Below the pieces are notes generated by a model that saw only the letters and a program-made list of their open reading frames with translations, ran no database searches and had not been told where the DNA came from. Below are positions 9,415 through 16,598 of a stretch of DNA of 47,950 nucleotides, one piece after another. The position numbers and the translations under genes were made by a program. The first letter of the stretch is position 1. Every line of letters starts with the position of its first letter. Source of the DNA: Micromonosporaceae bacterium (GTDB taxonomy: Bacteria > Actinomycetota > Actinomycetes > Mycobacteriales > Micromonosporaceae); assembly GCA_009377645.1 (NCBI GenBank), contig WHTQ01000030.1:1-47950 (forward strand). The letters run 5' to 3'.

Positions 9415-9490
9415 GGGCCGTTAGCTCAATCGGCAGAGCTGCTGACTTTTAATCAGTAGGTTCAGGGTTCGAGTCCCTGGCGGCCCACCA
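9415..9490 (+). tRNA. tRNA-Lys (anticodon TTT)
   Basis: A complete cloverleaf can be drawn. The acceptor GGGCCGT pairs with GCGGCCC. The D stem is GCTC/GAGC. The anticodon stem GCTGA/TCAGT encloses loop CTTTTAA, with anticodon TTT. The T stem CAGGG/CCCTG closes the TTCGAGT loop. The discriminator is A, and CCA is encoded. It sits at the left edge of the integrative debris, and tRNA 3' ends are common recombinase targets. Confidence 0.96.
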
Positions 9491-10116
9491 CGCATTCCAG
9501 ACATATCGGGAGCTGGCCGTCGCAGGTCGCTGACCAGCCTGAACGTCCTGATGCAGCCGGCGAATCCGAGCCCGGATCACGCCGTCGGATAACATGCATA
9601 CTTTCCTATGCAAACCGTTTCCTGGGGCAGCGGCGCGGATGTCCGCTCTTGGTCGGGTCGCCCTCGCGCATGATGCCCGGTATGTCTGCATATGGGTACC
9701 GAGCAACAGCACCAGCAGGCCGTGAACGCACTGGCCGCCATGATCGCCAGATGGTGGGCAGCCGGCGGACACCACCTCACCACCCCATCCGCACAACCTG
9801 CCAGCCTCCACACGACAGGCAGACCTACAGATCTCCGGGCCTCCCATCAGCCTGTGCAGCTCCCGCGCCGGCGAGGTCGAACAGTCCTACCGCAACCTCC
9901 TGAGCAGCCACCGGTCCGTGACGCCGACCCACAGTGTCGGTGACTGGTGGAAGAACCGCGCGTTGCGGAGGCTGTTTCGTAACGTGCTTTCGATCAGGAC
10001 AGCCTTCGATGGGTGCGGGGCCTTCACGGCTTGGGCGAGGGCGCGGCGAAGCGCCCGAATGGGTGATGACGTGGGCCCGCTGCGGCAGATGCGCCTTGAG
10101 GTGGGGCCGGGTGGTG
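9491..10116. other. Element-edge region, no confident gene
   Basis: The stretch lies just inside the tRNA-Lys. The best small frame is 9692-9943 (+), beginning MGTEQQHQQAVNALAAMIARWW. This is an amphipathic helix-like start of the kind seen in small proteins of actinomycete elements, but it becomes low-complexity after about 35 residues and I cannot assign it. Other open frames here lack coding character. Confidence 0.3.
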
Positions 10117-10935
10117 TCAGTCGGAGAACTCGATGCTGCCGGTGCGCCTTCCGGACGTGGCAAGCCACTCAAGGATCAGCGCCGCCAGCAGGAGCCACCC
10201 CACCCCGACCGCCAGCGCTAGGCCGAGCTCCGTGATCACCTCAGCGGCTACCGGGGTTCCGGCGGGTGTGTCGGCCAGTGTGCGCACGGCCGCCAGTGCG
10301 TGTGTCAGCGGCACCGCTTGCACGGTGGCCGGGACCCACTCTGGCCAGAACGTCACGGGCACGGTCACGCCGCAGGTCAATGTCGTGCCCACCTGCGCGA
10401 CGTTGGCCACGACATTGCGCAGGCTCATCGCGTTCAGGACGATCGCGCCGAGCACCATCGCCAGGAAGTAGGTGGTCACGCTGGCCACGATGAGGCAGCC
10501 GAGTACCGCCACCGCCCGTATCGGGCTGAAGGTGACCCCGAAGAACGGTCCGAGGCCGAACAGCGCCACGGAGGCGGTCAGGACGCCGCTGGGTATCCAC
10601 TGGACGCTGCGCCCGACGAAGACTGGCCACAGCCGGGTTGGGGCCGCCACGAGAAGCGGCATCGTGCCCTGGCGCCGTTCCCAGGTGGTGGTGGCGGTGC
10701 TGGTCAGCGCCTCGGTCGCCGCGATCATGACGGCGACGCCAATGAACAGGAAGCGCACCGCGTCCGGAGAGTCCAGCAGCAACCCGATGATCGCGAAGAA
10801 CACCACTTGGAGCATTGCCCGGCTCATCCAGCCAACCGCCCACCCGAGCGGAGAGTACATCGCCCACATGTCGACCCACGCGTTGTAGGTGCTGTACCGG
10901 ATCACCCGCACCGGAGCGGCCACCAGCTCAGGCAT
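10117..10935 (-). CDS. ABC-2 type exporter permease
   Basis: Starting at the ATG at 10935 (MPELVAAPVRVIRYSTYNAW) the protein has 272 residues with about six membrane spans. Clear spans are VVFFAIIGLLL, ALFGLGPFFGV, VLGCLIVASVTTYFLAMVLGAIVL and LALAVGVGWLLLAALIL. The block TTTWERRQGTMPLLVAAPT between the second and third spans is typical of ABC-2 (DrrB-like) permeases. The cognate ATPase is not in the window, so the exporter is incomplete here. The start overlaps the TGA of a short upstream frame, which suggests loss of a coupled partner. It lies between the intact tRNA-Lys and the tRNA-Lys fragment, so it probably came in with an element. The substrate is unknown. Confidence 0.8.
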   Translation of the reverse strand: MPELVAAPVRVIRYSTYNAWVDMWAMYSPLGWAVGWMSRAMLQVVFFAIIGLLLDSPDAVRFLFIGVAVMIAATEALTSTATTTWERRQGTMPLLVAAPTRLWPVFVGRSVQWIPSGVLTASVALFGLGPFFGVTFSPIRAVAVLGCLIVASVTTYFLAMVLGAIVLNAMSLRNVVANVAQVGTTLTCGVTVPVTFWPEWVPATVQAVPLTHALAAVRTLADTPAGTPVAAEVITELGLALAVGVGWLLLAALILEWLATSGRRTGSIEFSD

Positions 10936-11091
10936 AGCCCATCGTCCCCGTCCTGCGTAGCCGGTCGACTGCGCGCCGCAGTAGCACCAGGCGACTGCTC
11001 GCCAAGACCGGTGCCGCCTCCCGCACCCAACTCGCCATCCGCCACCTACGCCGCACCTGAACCGGCGTAGCCCGCTGAGGCGCTCGCGGTG
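10928..11091 (-). pseudogene. Tail of a lost gene coupled to the ABC-2 permease
   Basis: An open frame ends with TGA at 10928-10930, overlapping the permease ATG. Its last residues read LVLLRRAVDRLRRTGTMGYA. The pattern (basic, after a hydrophobic run) resembles the cytoplasmic C-terminus of a second ABC-2 permease, which often pairs with the first. An in-frame TGA near 11091 and the lack of upstream homology show that only the tail remains. A 36-residue ORF from ATG 11038 is the alternative reading. Confidence 0.35.
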
Positions 11092-11342
11092 GTCAGTTCG
11101 CCCCATTGGCCCTCGGTCGTGGTGGCCGCCCCCCGGGACCGACCGCAGCTCGACATCGCCGTAACGTGCCGCGCCGGGACTCGGTCAGGCCGACCGTTCT
11201 GCCGACGTCAGCTGGGGACGAGCCTGAACGCCGGCCGCCGCGGCACCGCGGCAGGTCGGCCGAGCACACGACGAGCACATCAGCCTGGTTCTATTCCTAC
11301 GCGACGCGCGTATCCCCTGCTCAGGAGCGTGCGAGCGGACGC

Positions 11343-11394
11343 GAGCTGTGGGCTTTTAATCCATAGGTTCTGGGTTCGAGTCCCAGGCGGCCTA
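11343..11394 (+). repeat. Detached 3' half of a tRNA-Lys gene (putative att remnant)
   Basis: The segment reads as D-stem end GAGC, an anticodon arm with loop CTTTTAA (TTT), a T arm CTGGG/CCCAG, then acceptor strand GCGGCCT plus A. No matching 5' acceptor or normal D arm precedes it. Over 42 aligned bases it matches tRNA-Lys at 9449-9487 except for five positions, two of which are a compensatory swap in the T stem. It therefore comes from a different tRNA-Lys gene rather than from a fresh duplication. The truncated recombinase gene begins 133 bases downstream, as expected for an attachment site next to int. Confidence 0.65.
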
Positions 11395-11481
11395 CCCCAC
11401 CAACTCTCGCCTGCGGAAACGTGCCCTAGGTTGATCGACTTGACCAGGTTAAGGTCGCTACAGCTTTGCCACAGCGGACTA

Positions 11482-11592
11482 TTCGACGCCCTCCGCCAAC
11501 CGCTGTAGCGAATGTGAGAGACCTCTGTGGACCCCAACGAGCTGTACCTCGCCCTACCCGCGGCACCGGCGGCGCTGAACCGCTCACCAAAG
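11482..11592 (+). repeat. Direct repeat copy A (recombinase gene head)
   Basis: These bases cover the 45-base leader and first ~20 codons of the recombinase gene. They recur at 15731-15843 in the same orientation with roughly five-sixths identity by eye. The shared core includes CCGCTGTAGCGA and GAGAGACCTCTGTGGACC. The two copies bracket the XRE-containing segment. Confidence 0.75.
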
Positions 11593-12010
11593 ACCATCCA
11601 CGACTACTTGTATCGCATCGGCCAGCTCGCCAAGGCGCACCCCACCGCCGACGTGACCGACCTGGACCACGGCCCAGCTGAGCGACTACTTCGTGGGATG
11701 CTGGAACGCCAGGAAGCCAGCTCGGTCGCGATCCACTTCCGCATGCTCCGCGCGTTCTGCAACTGGACCGCCCGGGAGGAGATCACAACCAAGTCGCCGA
11801 TGGCCGGGATGGGCGAGCCGAAGGTCACCGACCAGCCGCCGCCGGTGCCTGACGACGCGATCCGAGCACTGCTGAAGGCGTGCGCCGATGTGGACTCCGA
11901 TGCCCACCGCGACACGGCGGTCATCCGGCTGTGGCTGGGGCCCGGCTCCCCCCGGGTATCCGAGATGGCCGGACTCAACGTGGATGACTTGGACCTGCGA
12001 CACGACCAGG
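11527..12010 (+). pseudogene. Tyrosine recombinase/integrase, truncated
   Basis: From a GTG at 11527 about 160 residues look genuine. SPKTIHDYLYRIGQLAKAH and IHFRMLRAFCNWTAREEI form the SAM-like core-binding domain. RDTAVIRLWLGPGSPRVSEMAGL is the start of the catalytic domain, with the first catalytic arginine. After LDLRHDQV, near 12010, homology stops. The frame stays open to 12849 only because it runs antisense to another decayed gene. The remaining catalytic residues (HxxR and the tyrosine) are absent, so it cannot act. It would have driven integration of the surrounding element, probably at a tRNA-Lys. Confidence 0.8.
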
Positions 12011-12590
12011 TCGACCGCCTCCACGCGTTCGCGAAGCTCGCCGAGCTGGCCAACGACTTGGCCCACTCCGGCGTTGACCCCCCGCAGCTCCTCCAGGACC
12101 AGCCGGGCGAACCCCGATGTGTTCCTTGGCCAGCCGTACCCGATCGCGCTCTACCGCTGCCACCCGCTGCGAGACTGCGCCGCCCCGGCCTCGACCTGCT
12201 CGGCCAGGTTCTGGACTGCGGCGTTGACCCGGCCCCCTGGTACAGCAGATCCCGGTTGACGACGTCTGCTGCCCGAGCCGGTTCTGCAACTCCGCCCGGT
12301 CCCGTTCGGCCGCGAGCACGCGCTCCCCCAGCTCGGCCTGGCCGGAGAGGATCTGACCCACCATGGCGGCGTACGTCTTGCCCTGACGGGTCGACCCGGT
12401 CCCGGATCTGCTCCGATAACTCGGCGATGGTCGCCAGGCCGCCGGTGATAGCGGCCGTCTGGTTCCGCAGCTCTCCCACACCTTCGGCTACGGCGTCATG
12501 GATGTGCAGGTGCACCCGGGCCAGATCCTGCCGGTGCTGGTCCCGAGTTGCTCGCAGGTGGCAGACGGCGATGATGCAGACGCCGGCGGT
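12010..12590 (-). pseudogene. Coiled-coil protein remnant, several frameshifts
   Basis: Read on the minus strand, blocks with strong coiled-coil character appear in sequence but in changing frames. They are VCIIAVCHLRATRDQHRQDL (hydrophobic start), GELRNQTAAITGGLATIAEL, GQAELGERVLAAERDRAELQ, AAVQNLAEQVEAGAAQ and LGELRERVEAVDLV. At least three frame changes are needed. The pattern suggests a membrane-anchored coiled-coil protein of an integrative element. I do not recognise the family. It abuts the truncated recombinase at about 12010, so insertion or recombination here likely broke both genes. Confidence 0.5.
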
Positions 12591-12880
12591 TGAGCGCCTA
12601 CCACCCGGTGGAGCCGCCCCGGCGGTGGCGTCGCCGGAACCTGCTGCGCCGGGTGCCGTGGCGTGCCCTGACCTGGCTCGCTGGGACCGCCGGCGCAGCC
12701 GGCTGGTGGGCCGCTCAGCCCGAGGTCGGCTGGCCGGAGGCGATCCCCGTGGCGTGCTGCTACGGGCTGCTGCGCTGCCCTCGGGCAGCCGATGGGGCGA
12801 AGACCATGATCGTGGTCTGGCTGGCCGAGTTGGTCGCCGCCGGCGGTAGGCTCGTCTGCGAGGGCGGGCCGCTGGGCTAG
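12590..12880 (+). CDS. Small hydrophobic protein, function unknown
   Basis: The frame encodes 96 residues from a TTG at 12590. A basic N-terminus (PPRRWRRRNLLRRVPWRA) leads into LTWLAGTAGAAGWWAA and a second hydrophobic stretch TMIVVWLAELVAAGG, so one or two membrane segments are plausible. The product resembles small membrane proteins carried next to XRE regulators in actinomycete elements, but I cannot name a family. A start a little further downstream is possible. It ends 48 bases before the XRE gene. Confidence 0.45.
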   Translation: MSAYHPVEPPRRWRRRNLLRRVPWRALTWLAGTAGAAGWWAAQPEVGWPEAIPVACCYGLLRCPRAADGAKTMIVVWLAELVAAGGRLVCEGGPLG

Positions 12881-12928
12881 CGGCCGGTGGCCCGCCATCC
12901 CTGACCGCTAGCAGGGGAGCACAGTCGA

Positions 12929-14116
12929 ATGCCTCGCCGCACCGTTGTGGACCCGCGGCTCGCCCCGCGGCTGCGCGAGCTGCTGGGCGAGTCCGGCATC
13001 TCGTTCCGGGCGTTGGCGGCCCGCACCTACTACTCCAAGAGCTACATCCACGCCCTGGCCACCGGCGTCAAGGCGCCGACAGTGGACATTGCCCGCCGGC
13101 TCGATGATGTGATGGGCGCCGGGGGTCAACTAGCGGCGCTCGTGGCGGTCGAGGGCCTGCCGGGCGGCGGCGACGAGCTGGAGGCGCTGGAGCTGGCCCG
13201 GCGGGCGGTTGCCAGCGATGTGGGTGAGGAGACCCTGACCCGGCTGGAACGGCAGGTGGATGATCTCGCCACGCTGTACGCGGCCACCCCACCGCAGGAG
13301 CTGCTGCAGCAGGTGCGGCAGTCGCTCAGCCTGGTGCGGCGGCTGCTCGACGCGCGGACCACCCTGTCCGGGCAGCGTCGGCTTCTGGTCGCGGGCGGGT
13401 GGCTGTCGCTGCTCGCCGCCACGATCCACATCGACCTGCGGCAGTCTGCCGCCGCGGAGGCCCGGCTCGGCACTGGCGCGGAGCTGGCCGGGCAATCTGA
13501 TCACCCAGAGATCGCAGCCTGGTGCCTGGAAACCCGGGCGTGGGATGTGCTCACCGGCGGCGACTACCCCGCTGCGGTCGACCTGTCCCGGCAGGCACAG
13601 GCCACCGCACCCCAGGGAAGCTCCGCGCTGATCCAAGCCACCGCCCAGGAGGGCCGGGCGTGGGCGCGGATGGGACGGCAGGCCGAAACCCGCGACGCGT
13701 TGGACCGGGTGGCGCGGATGGCCTCCACCCTGGCCGTCCCGGACCGGCCCGAGCACCACTACCGGTACGACCCGGACAAGGCCCTGTCCTACACCGCGAC
13801 CACATTGGCGTGGGCTGGCGACCCGGCCGCTGAAGGGTTCACGCGCACTCTGATCCGGCAGCTCGAAAACCCCGGCAACGGCACGCCCCGTCCGCGGCGG
13901 GTCGCATCAGCGCGGCTGGACCTGGCGCTGGCGCTACTGGCCGCCGGGGAGCCAGAGGAAGGCGCGGCGGAGGCGACCAACGCGATCTCCTCCGGACGAG
14001 TGGTGCCGTCCAACTGGTGGCGGGCGGCCGAAGTGCTCGCCGGGGTGGAGCGGCTGGGAGTGCGGCAGGCGGCCGACCTGCGTGAGGTGTACGAGGTTCA
14101 CCGGCCCAGTCAGTAG
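12929..14116 (+). CDS. XRE-family regulator with C-terminal TPR-like domain
   Basis: The protein has 395 residues from an ATG preceded ten bases earlier by AGGGGAG. Residues of about 10-65 form a helix-turn-helix (RELLGESGISFRALAARTYY, then SKSYIHALATGVKAPTVDIA). The rest is helical and TPR-like, with repeats such as AWCLETRAWDVLTGGDYPAA and ALIQATAQEGRAWARMGRQ. This is a common actinobacterial type in which the helical domain may sense a ligand or partner. The two small genes downstream are its usual companions. It is intact, in contrast to the debris around it, and probably regulates the element's own genes. Confidence 0.85.
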   Translation: MPRRTVVDPRLAPRLRELLGESGISFRALAARTYYSKSYIHALATGVKAPTVDIARRLDDVMGAGGQLAALVAVEGLPGGGDELEALELARRAVASDVGEETLTRLERQVDDLATLYAATPPQELLQQVRQSLSLVRRLLDARTTLSGQRRLLVAGGWLSLLAATIHIDLRQSAAAEARLGTGAELAGQSDHPEIAAWCLETRAWDVLTGGDYPAAVDLSRQAQATAPQGSSALIQATAQEGRAWARMGRQAETRDALDRVARMASTLAVPDRPEHHYRYDPDKALSYTATTLAWAGDPAAEGFTRTLIRQLENPGNGTPRPRRVASARLDLALALLAAGEPEEGAAEATNAISSGRVVPSNWWRAAEVLAGVERLGVRQAADLREVYEVHRPSQ

Positions 14117-14131
14117 CCGTCGCACCCGCTC

Positions 14132-14150
14132 TGGTGGACAGTGGTGGACA
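14132..14150 (+). promoter_or_regulatory. Operator-like direct repeat
   Basis: TGGTGGACA occurs twice with a 10-base period, one helical turn, directly after the XRE gene and upstream of the small genes. This geometry suits a dimeric regulator binding one face of DNA. The XRE protein next door is a candidate. No footprint or further copies are seen. Confidence 0.3.
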
Positions 14151-14335
14151 CCGATGCCCTTCCGATCACGCACGGCCGCCGTGAGGCTACCGGTGTGGGC
14201 CGGTTCGGCGCCGGACTGCCCCTAATGGTCAGGAAGACCGGGTCGGCCCACGGTAGACGGACGCGGTGGCGGTGGCTCCGGAAGTCCCAAACGGAGGACC
14301 GTCGCCGCGTCCCCAGACGAGCCGGAGGAGCGACG

Positions 14336-14610
14336 ATGCGGTGGCGACGGCGGCGACCGGAGCCGGAACCCGGCGACCCGGCGACCCGGCGGGCTGGCCG
14401 GGACCACCCGCCCGGCTACCCGACCCGGCACGGCGGCCGGAGCCGGCCGAGCATGGTGGCGCCTGGCTGGACCTGCTCCCCGGCTACCGGGCTGACAGTT
14501 CCGGCCGGGATGCGCTGACCGAGCCGACACAGATCCTCCCACGGCCGCTGATGACCCGCGGCCAGCAGTGGCGGGGCAACGGCGGGCGGCGGCCTGGCGG
14601 TGCCCGATGA
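14336..14610 (+). pseudogene. Small protein downstream of XRE gene, probable frameshift
   Basis: GGAGGAGCGACG precedes an ATG at 14336, whose frame starts MRWRRRRPEPEPGDP but ends at 14518. The C-terminal part that looks conserved (AWLDLLPGYRADSSGRD, TEPTQILPRPLMTRGQQWRG) lies in a different frame, which runs to a TGA at 14608-14610. That TGA overlaps the next gene's ATG as ATGA. The good ribosome site in one frame and the coupled stop in the other imply a frameshift between about 14345 and 14455, real or a sequencing error. The region carries a short tandem repeat (CCGGCGACC). Confidence 0.45.
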
Positions 14611-14840
14611 TCCCGCAGCACCTCGCCACCCGCCCGGAGTGGATCTGCCGCGCCTGCGGCCAGCCGTGCCCCTGCCCGCAGGCGCGGGTGCGGCTGGCGG
14701 CGGTGCACCAGGAGACCGGCAAGCTCGGCCGGATCGGGTACGAGATGCTAGAGCTGGCGGCTAAGGAGCTGCCCGACACGCCGGTGGCGGAGCTGTGGGA
14801 CCGGTTCGTAGCCTGGACAGAGCCGGTCCGTCAGCCTTGA
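14607..14840 (+). CDS. Small Cys-rich-start protein, conserved companion of XRE gene
   Basis: The product has 77 residues. The start (MIPQHLATRPEWICRACGQP) has a CRACGQPCPC cluster that could hold a metal. It is followed by an acidic helical tail (LGRIGYEMLELAAKEL). It overlaps the preceding frame by ATGA, so the two are translationally coupled. I do not know a function. Its position behind an XRE/TPR regulator and the coupling suggest a joint role with it. Confidence 0.6.
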   Translation: MIPQHLATRPEWICRACGQPCPCPQARVRLAAVHQETGKLGRIGYEMLELAAKELPDTPVAELWDRFVAWTEPVRQP

Positions 14841-15024
14841 TCGTCGCCTGGCACCTGGTCGATCGGCGGGTTCTCTGCGACGTACACCGCCTTGCCCTGC
14901 TGGCCCACGATCCAGCCCTGAGAACGCAGCGCCAGCTGTACTGTCTTGATCGTGGTCTTGCTAGTTTCGAGCCGGTCGAGCTGGATAGGCAGGTCCCGCG
15001 GGAGCGTCGAGCCTCCGGGTAGCT
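14831..15024 (-). pseudogene. GntR-type winged-helix fragment
   Basis: One minus-strand frame reads LPGGSTLPRDLPIQLDRLE, then TTIKTVQLALRSQGWIVGQQ and AVYVAENPP. That is the second half of a GntR DNA-binding domain: recognition helix, then a wing ending in GKAVYVAENPP. A TGA stands directly before QLPGGS, and no ligand-binding domain follows. It is either a remnant or a very short regulator that lost its start. Confidence 0.55.
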
Positions 15025-15092
15025 GTCAGATCAACGACTCTCCGGTCCGCTCCACCTCAGCCGAGGTGCACACTGCCGTGGTCGCACGGGGT

Positions 15093-15114
15093 GACTACAA
15101 CCAGACTACAACCA
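15093..15114 (+). repeat. Tandem 11-base repeat upstream of PASTA gene
   Basis: GACTACAACCA occurs twice head to tail, ending 15 bases before the GTG start at 15130. The position between promoter and start suits an operator or upstream promoter element. Nothing else in the window carries the same unit as far as I can see. Confidence 0.4.
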
Positions 15115-15129
15115 AGGAAGTAACAGCTC

Positions 15130-15624
15130 GTGAGCGTGTACGGCGTCCCGCAGGGTCCCCCACCCCCACCCCCACCACCTCCCCGGCCAACCCCGGCACG
15201 ACCGACTGGCCTGCCGGTGCTGGCCGTTGTCGGGATCGCAAGCGGGACGTTCCTGGCCGGTTGCCTCGGGGGCCTGGCGGTGGCGAACCTTCCCTCGAAC
15301 GACGGCCCGTCCGACGCCCTGCCGCCGAGCCCTGCCGTGGCCGAGGTGACGACGCCCGCTACCGAAGGCAGCGGCGCGCCGAGTCCGGAGCCTAGCGAGG
15401 TGAAGATTCTGGCCATCCCCGACGACTTAGTCGGTCAGAACGCGGCGGTGGCGGAGGACGAACTGCACCGGCTCGGGTTCACCAATGTGCAGTTCGCCTC
15501 CACAGATGTGGATGACACGGTGGTGCTCCTCCCCCCGAACTGGACCGTGGTGGAGGTTGCGCCCGAACCCGGGCGGGAGGTGCCGGCCGACGCTGCTCTG
15601 GTGCTCACCTGCACGAAGCAGTGA
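15130..15624 (+). CDS. Single-pass membrane protein with PASTA domain
   Basis: The product has 164 residues from a GTG; AAGGAAG lies about ten bases upstream. A proline-rich N-terminus (ten prolines in a row near residue 10) precedes one membrane span (LPVLAVVGIASGTFLAGCLG). Then come a Ser/Pro linker and a C-terminal PASTA-like domain (VGQNAAVAEDELHRLGFTNV, EPGREVPADAALVLTC). PASTA domains bind muropeptide-like ligands in kinases and PBPs. Here there is no kinase, so it may act as a small wall sensor or adaptor on the outer face. It lies between decayed genes but looks intact. Confidence 0.75.
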   Translation: MSVYGVPQGPPPPPPPPPRPTPARPTGLPVLAVVGIASGTFLAGCLGGLAVANLPSNDGPSDALPPSPAVAEVTTPATEGSGAPSPEPSEVKILAIPDDLVGQNAAVAEDELHRLGFTNVQFASTDVDDTVVLLPPNWTVVEVAPEPGREVPADAALVLTCTKQ

Positions 15625-15730
15625 CCAACCTCCGCTGTGACATAGAGCGATGGATTCGGTCCAGACAGAGAAGTCGTGACCTGCGCTTCTGCAGGTCGCC
15701 ACAGTGGTTCTGGCTCTCCGGACTCTAATT

Positions 15731-15843
15731 CGGCAACCCTCCGCCGACCGCTGTAGCGACTGCGAGAGACCTCTGTGGACCCAACGAGCTGCACCTCGCC
15801 TCCTCCGGCGGCACCTGCGCGCCCCGAACCGCTCACCCAAGAC
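15731..15843 (+). repeat. Direct repeat copy B (recombinase gene head, frameshifted)
   Basis: This matches 11482-11592. The GACCTCTGTGGACC start context is kept, but one C is missing in the following run (GGACCCAACG against GGACCCCAACG), which shifts the frame, and no recombinase follows. It marks the right border of the duplicated or rearranged element. Confidence 0.75.
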
Positions 15844-15951
15844 AGCGTGACTGGACCCTCGCCCAGGCGTCGATACGGCAATGGGGAGCCCACTTCGATG
15901 CCTACACCCTCGGCGAGGGTCGGCTCCAGCGGGTATCGACGACCCCCGGCC

Positions 15952-16055
15952 TCAGCCGTCGTCGGGGAAGTGGTCCCCGAGGACGTACACCGTCCACCCC
16001 AGCTCACCAGCAGGCGGGGTGCGCCTCTGCCCAGGCATCGGTCGGCGAAGAACTC
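15952..16055 (-). pseudogene. PIN-like (DUF5615/Mut7-C-type) toxin remnant
   Basis: Directly behind the DUF433 remnant, the minus strand reads EFFADRCLGRGAPRLL. One frame over it continues as ELGWTVYVLGDHFPDDG and then hits TGA. The opening FFADRCLGR carries the first acidic residue of PIN-like toxins that pair with DUF433 antitoxins. A one-base shift and an early stop remove the rest, including the TKDK motif. It is dead. Confidence 0.55.
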
Positions 16056-16514
16056 AGGCTACGCGGACGAGCGTCCGGACCTGCTCAACGTCTAGGCCGT
16101 ACTCGTCAGCGACAACATCAGGGGACTCTCCGGCTCTCCACATGCCGAGGACGGCGCTCACCGGGACGTGGGCCGGTTCGATGATGGGGGCACCCAGGCG
16201 AACCGTGGGTCGATCACGACCTCGGCGAGGTCTGGGGCGTACCTGCGCAGGGTCAGGCGGACTGGGAAGTCGTCCTCGTCTGTCCATCGGATGTACCGCA
16301 GGAAGTCGTTGATCACCATGCGGATCGGGGTCTGGTGGTCACCTGCCCGAGCCATCTCGTCGGTTTCCAGGTAGTGGACGAACACGTCGACGCCGTCGGT
16401 GGCGATGCGTCGGTTGGCTAGACCGTACTCAGTCCCGAACTCCTTGCGGATCTCCCCGGCAGCGTCTGCGATTTTCGCCGGGTGAGGCCGAGGTTGCGGA
16501 GTGACCGCAGCTTC
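16054..16514 (-). pseudogene. DUF433-domain antitoxin remnant
   Basis: The N-terminal part reads KIADAAGEIRKEFGTEYGLA, VFVHYLETDEMARAGDHQTP and INDFLRYIRWTDEDDFPVRL. After IDPRFA near 16195 the frame shifts by one base into GAPIIEPAHVPVSAVLGMWR and DVVADEYGLDVEQVRTLVRV. The second piece is the DUF433 domain, used as an antitoxin against PIN-like toxins. No start codon precedes KIADAAG before an in-frame stop. The two pieces join naturally if one base is restored, so the break is recent or a sequencing error. The toxin remnant overlaps its stop. Confidence 0.7.
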
Positions 16515-16598
16515 CCTTGCTTGTCACAGCATGGCACAACGTTGGTGCAATCCGCCGTCCCGGACTTACTCAGGCGACCCGCCCCGCCCCCGCCCGGG

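Noticed and set aside
11527-12849. A single 440-residue integrase
   Set aside because: Recombinase similarity ends near 12010. The rest is antisense to a decayed coiled-coil gene and then runs in the wrong frame through a small hydrophobic gene.
15901-15925. Palindrome ACCCTCGGCGAGGGT as a terminator
   Set aside because: It forms a 6-pair stem, but it lies in decayed sequence with no gene ending before it and no T-run.
15847-15965. Plus-strand fragment reading WTLAQASIRQWGAHFDAY
   Set aside because: It looks somewhat protein-like, but it is antisense to the toxin remnant's lost 3' part and has no start or recognisable family.
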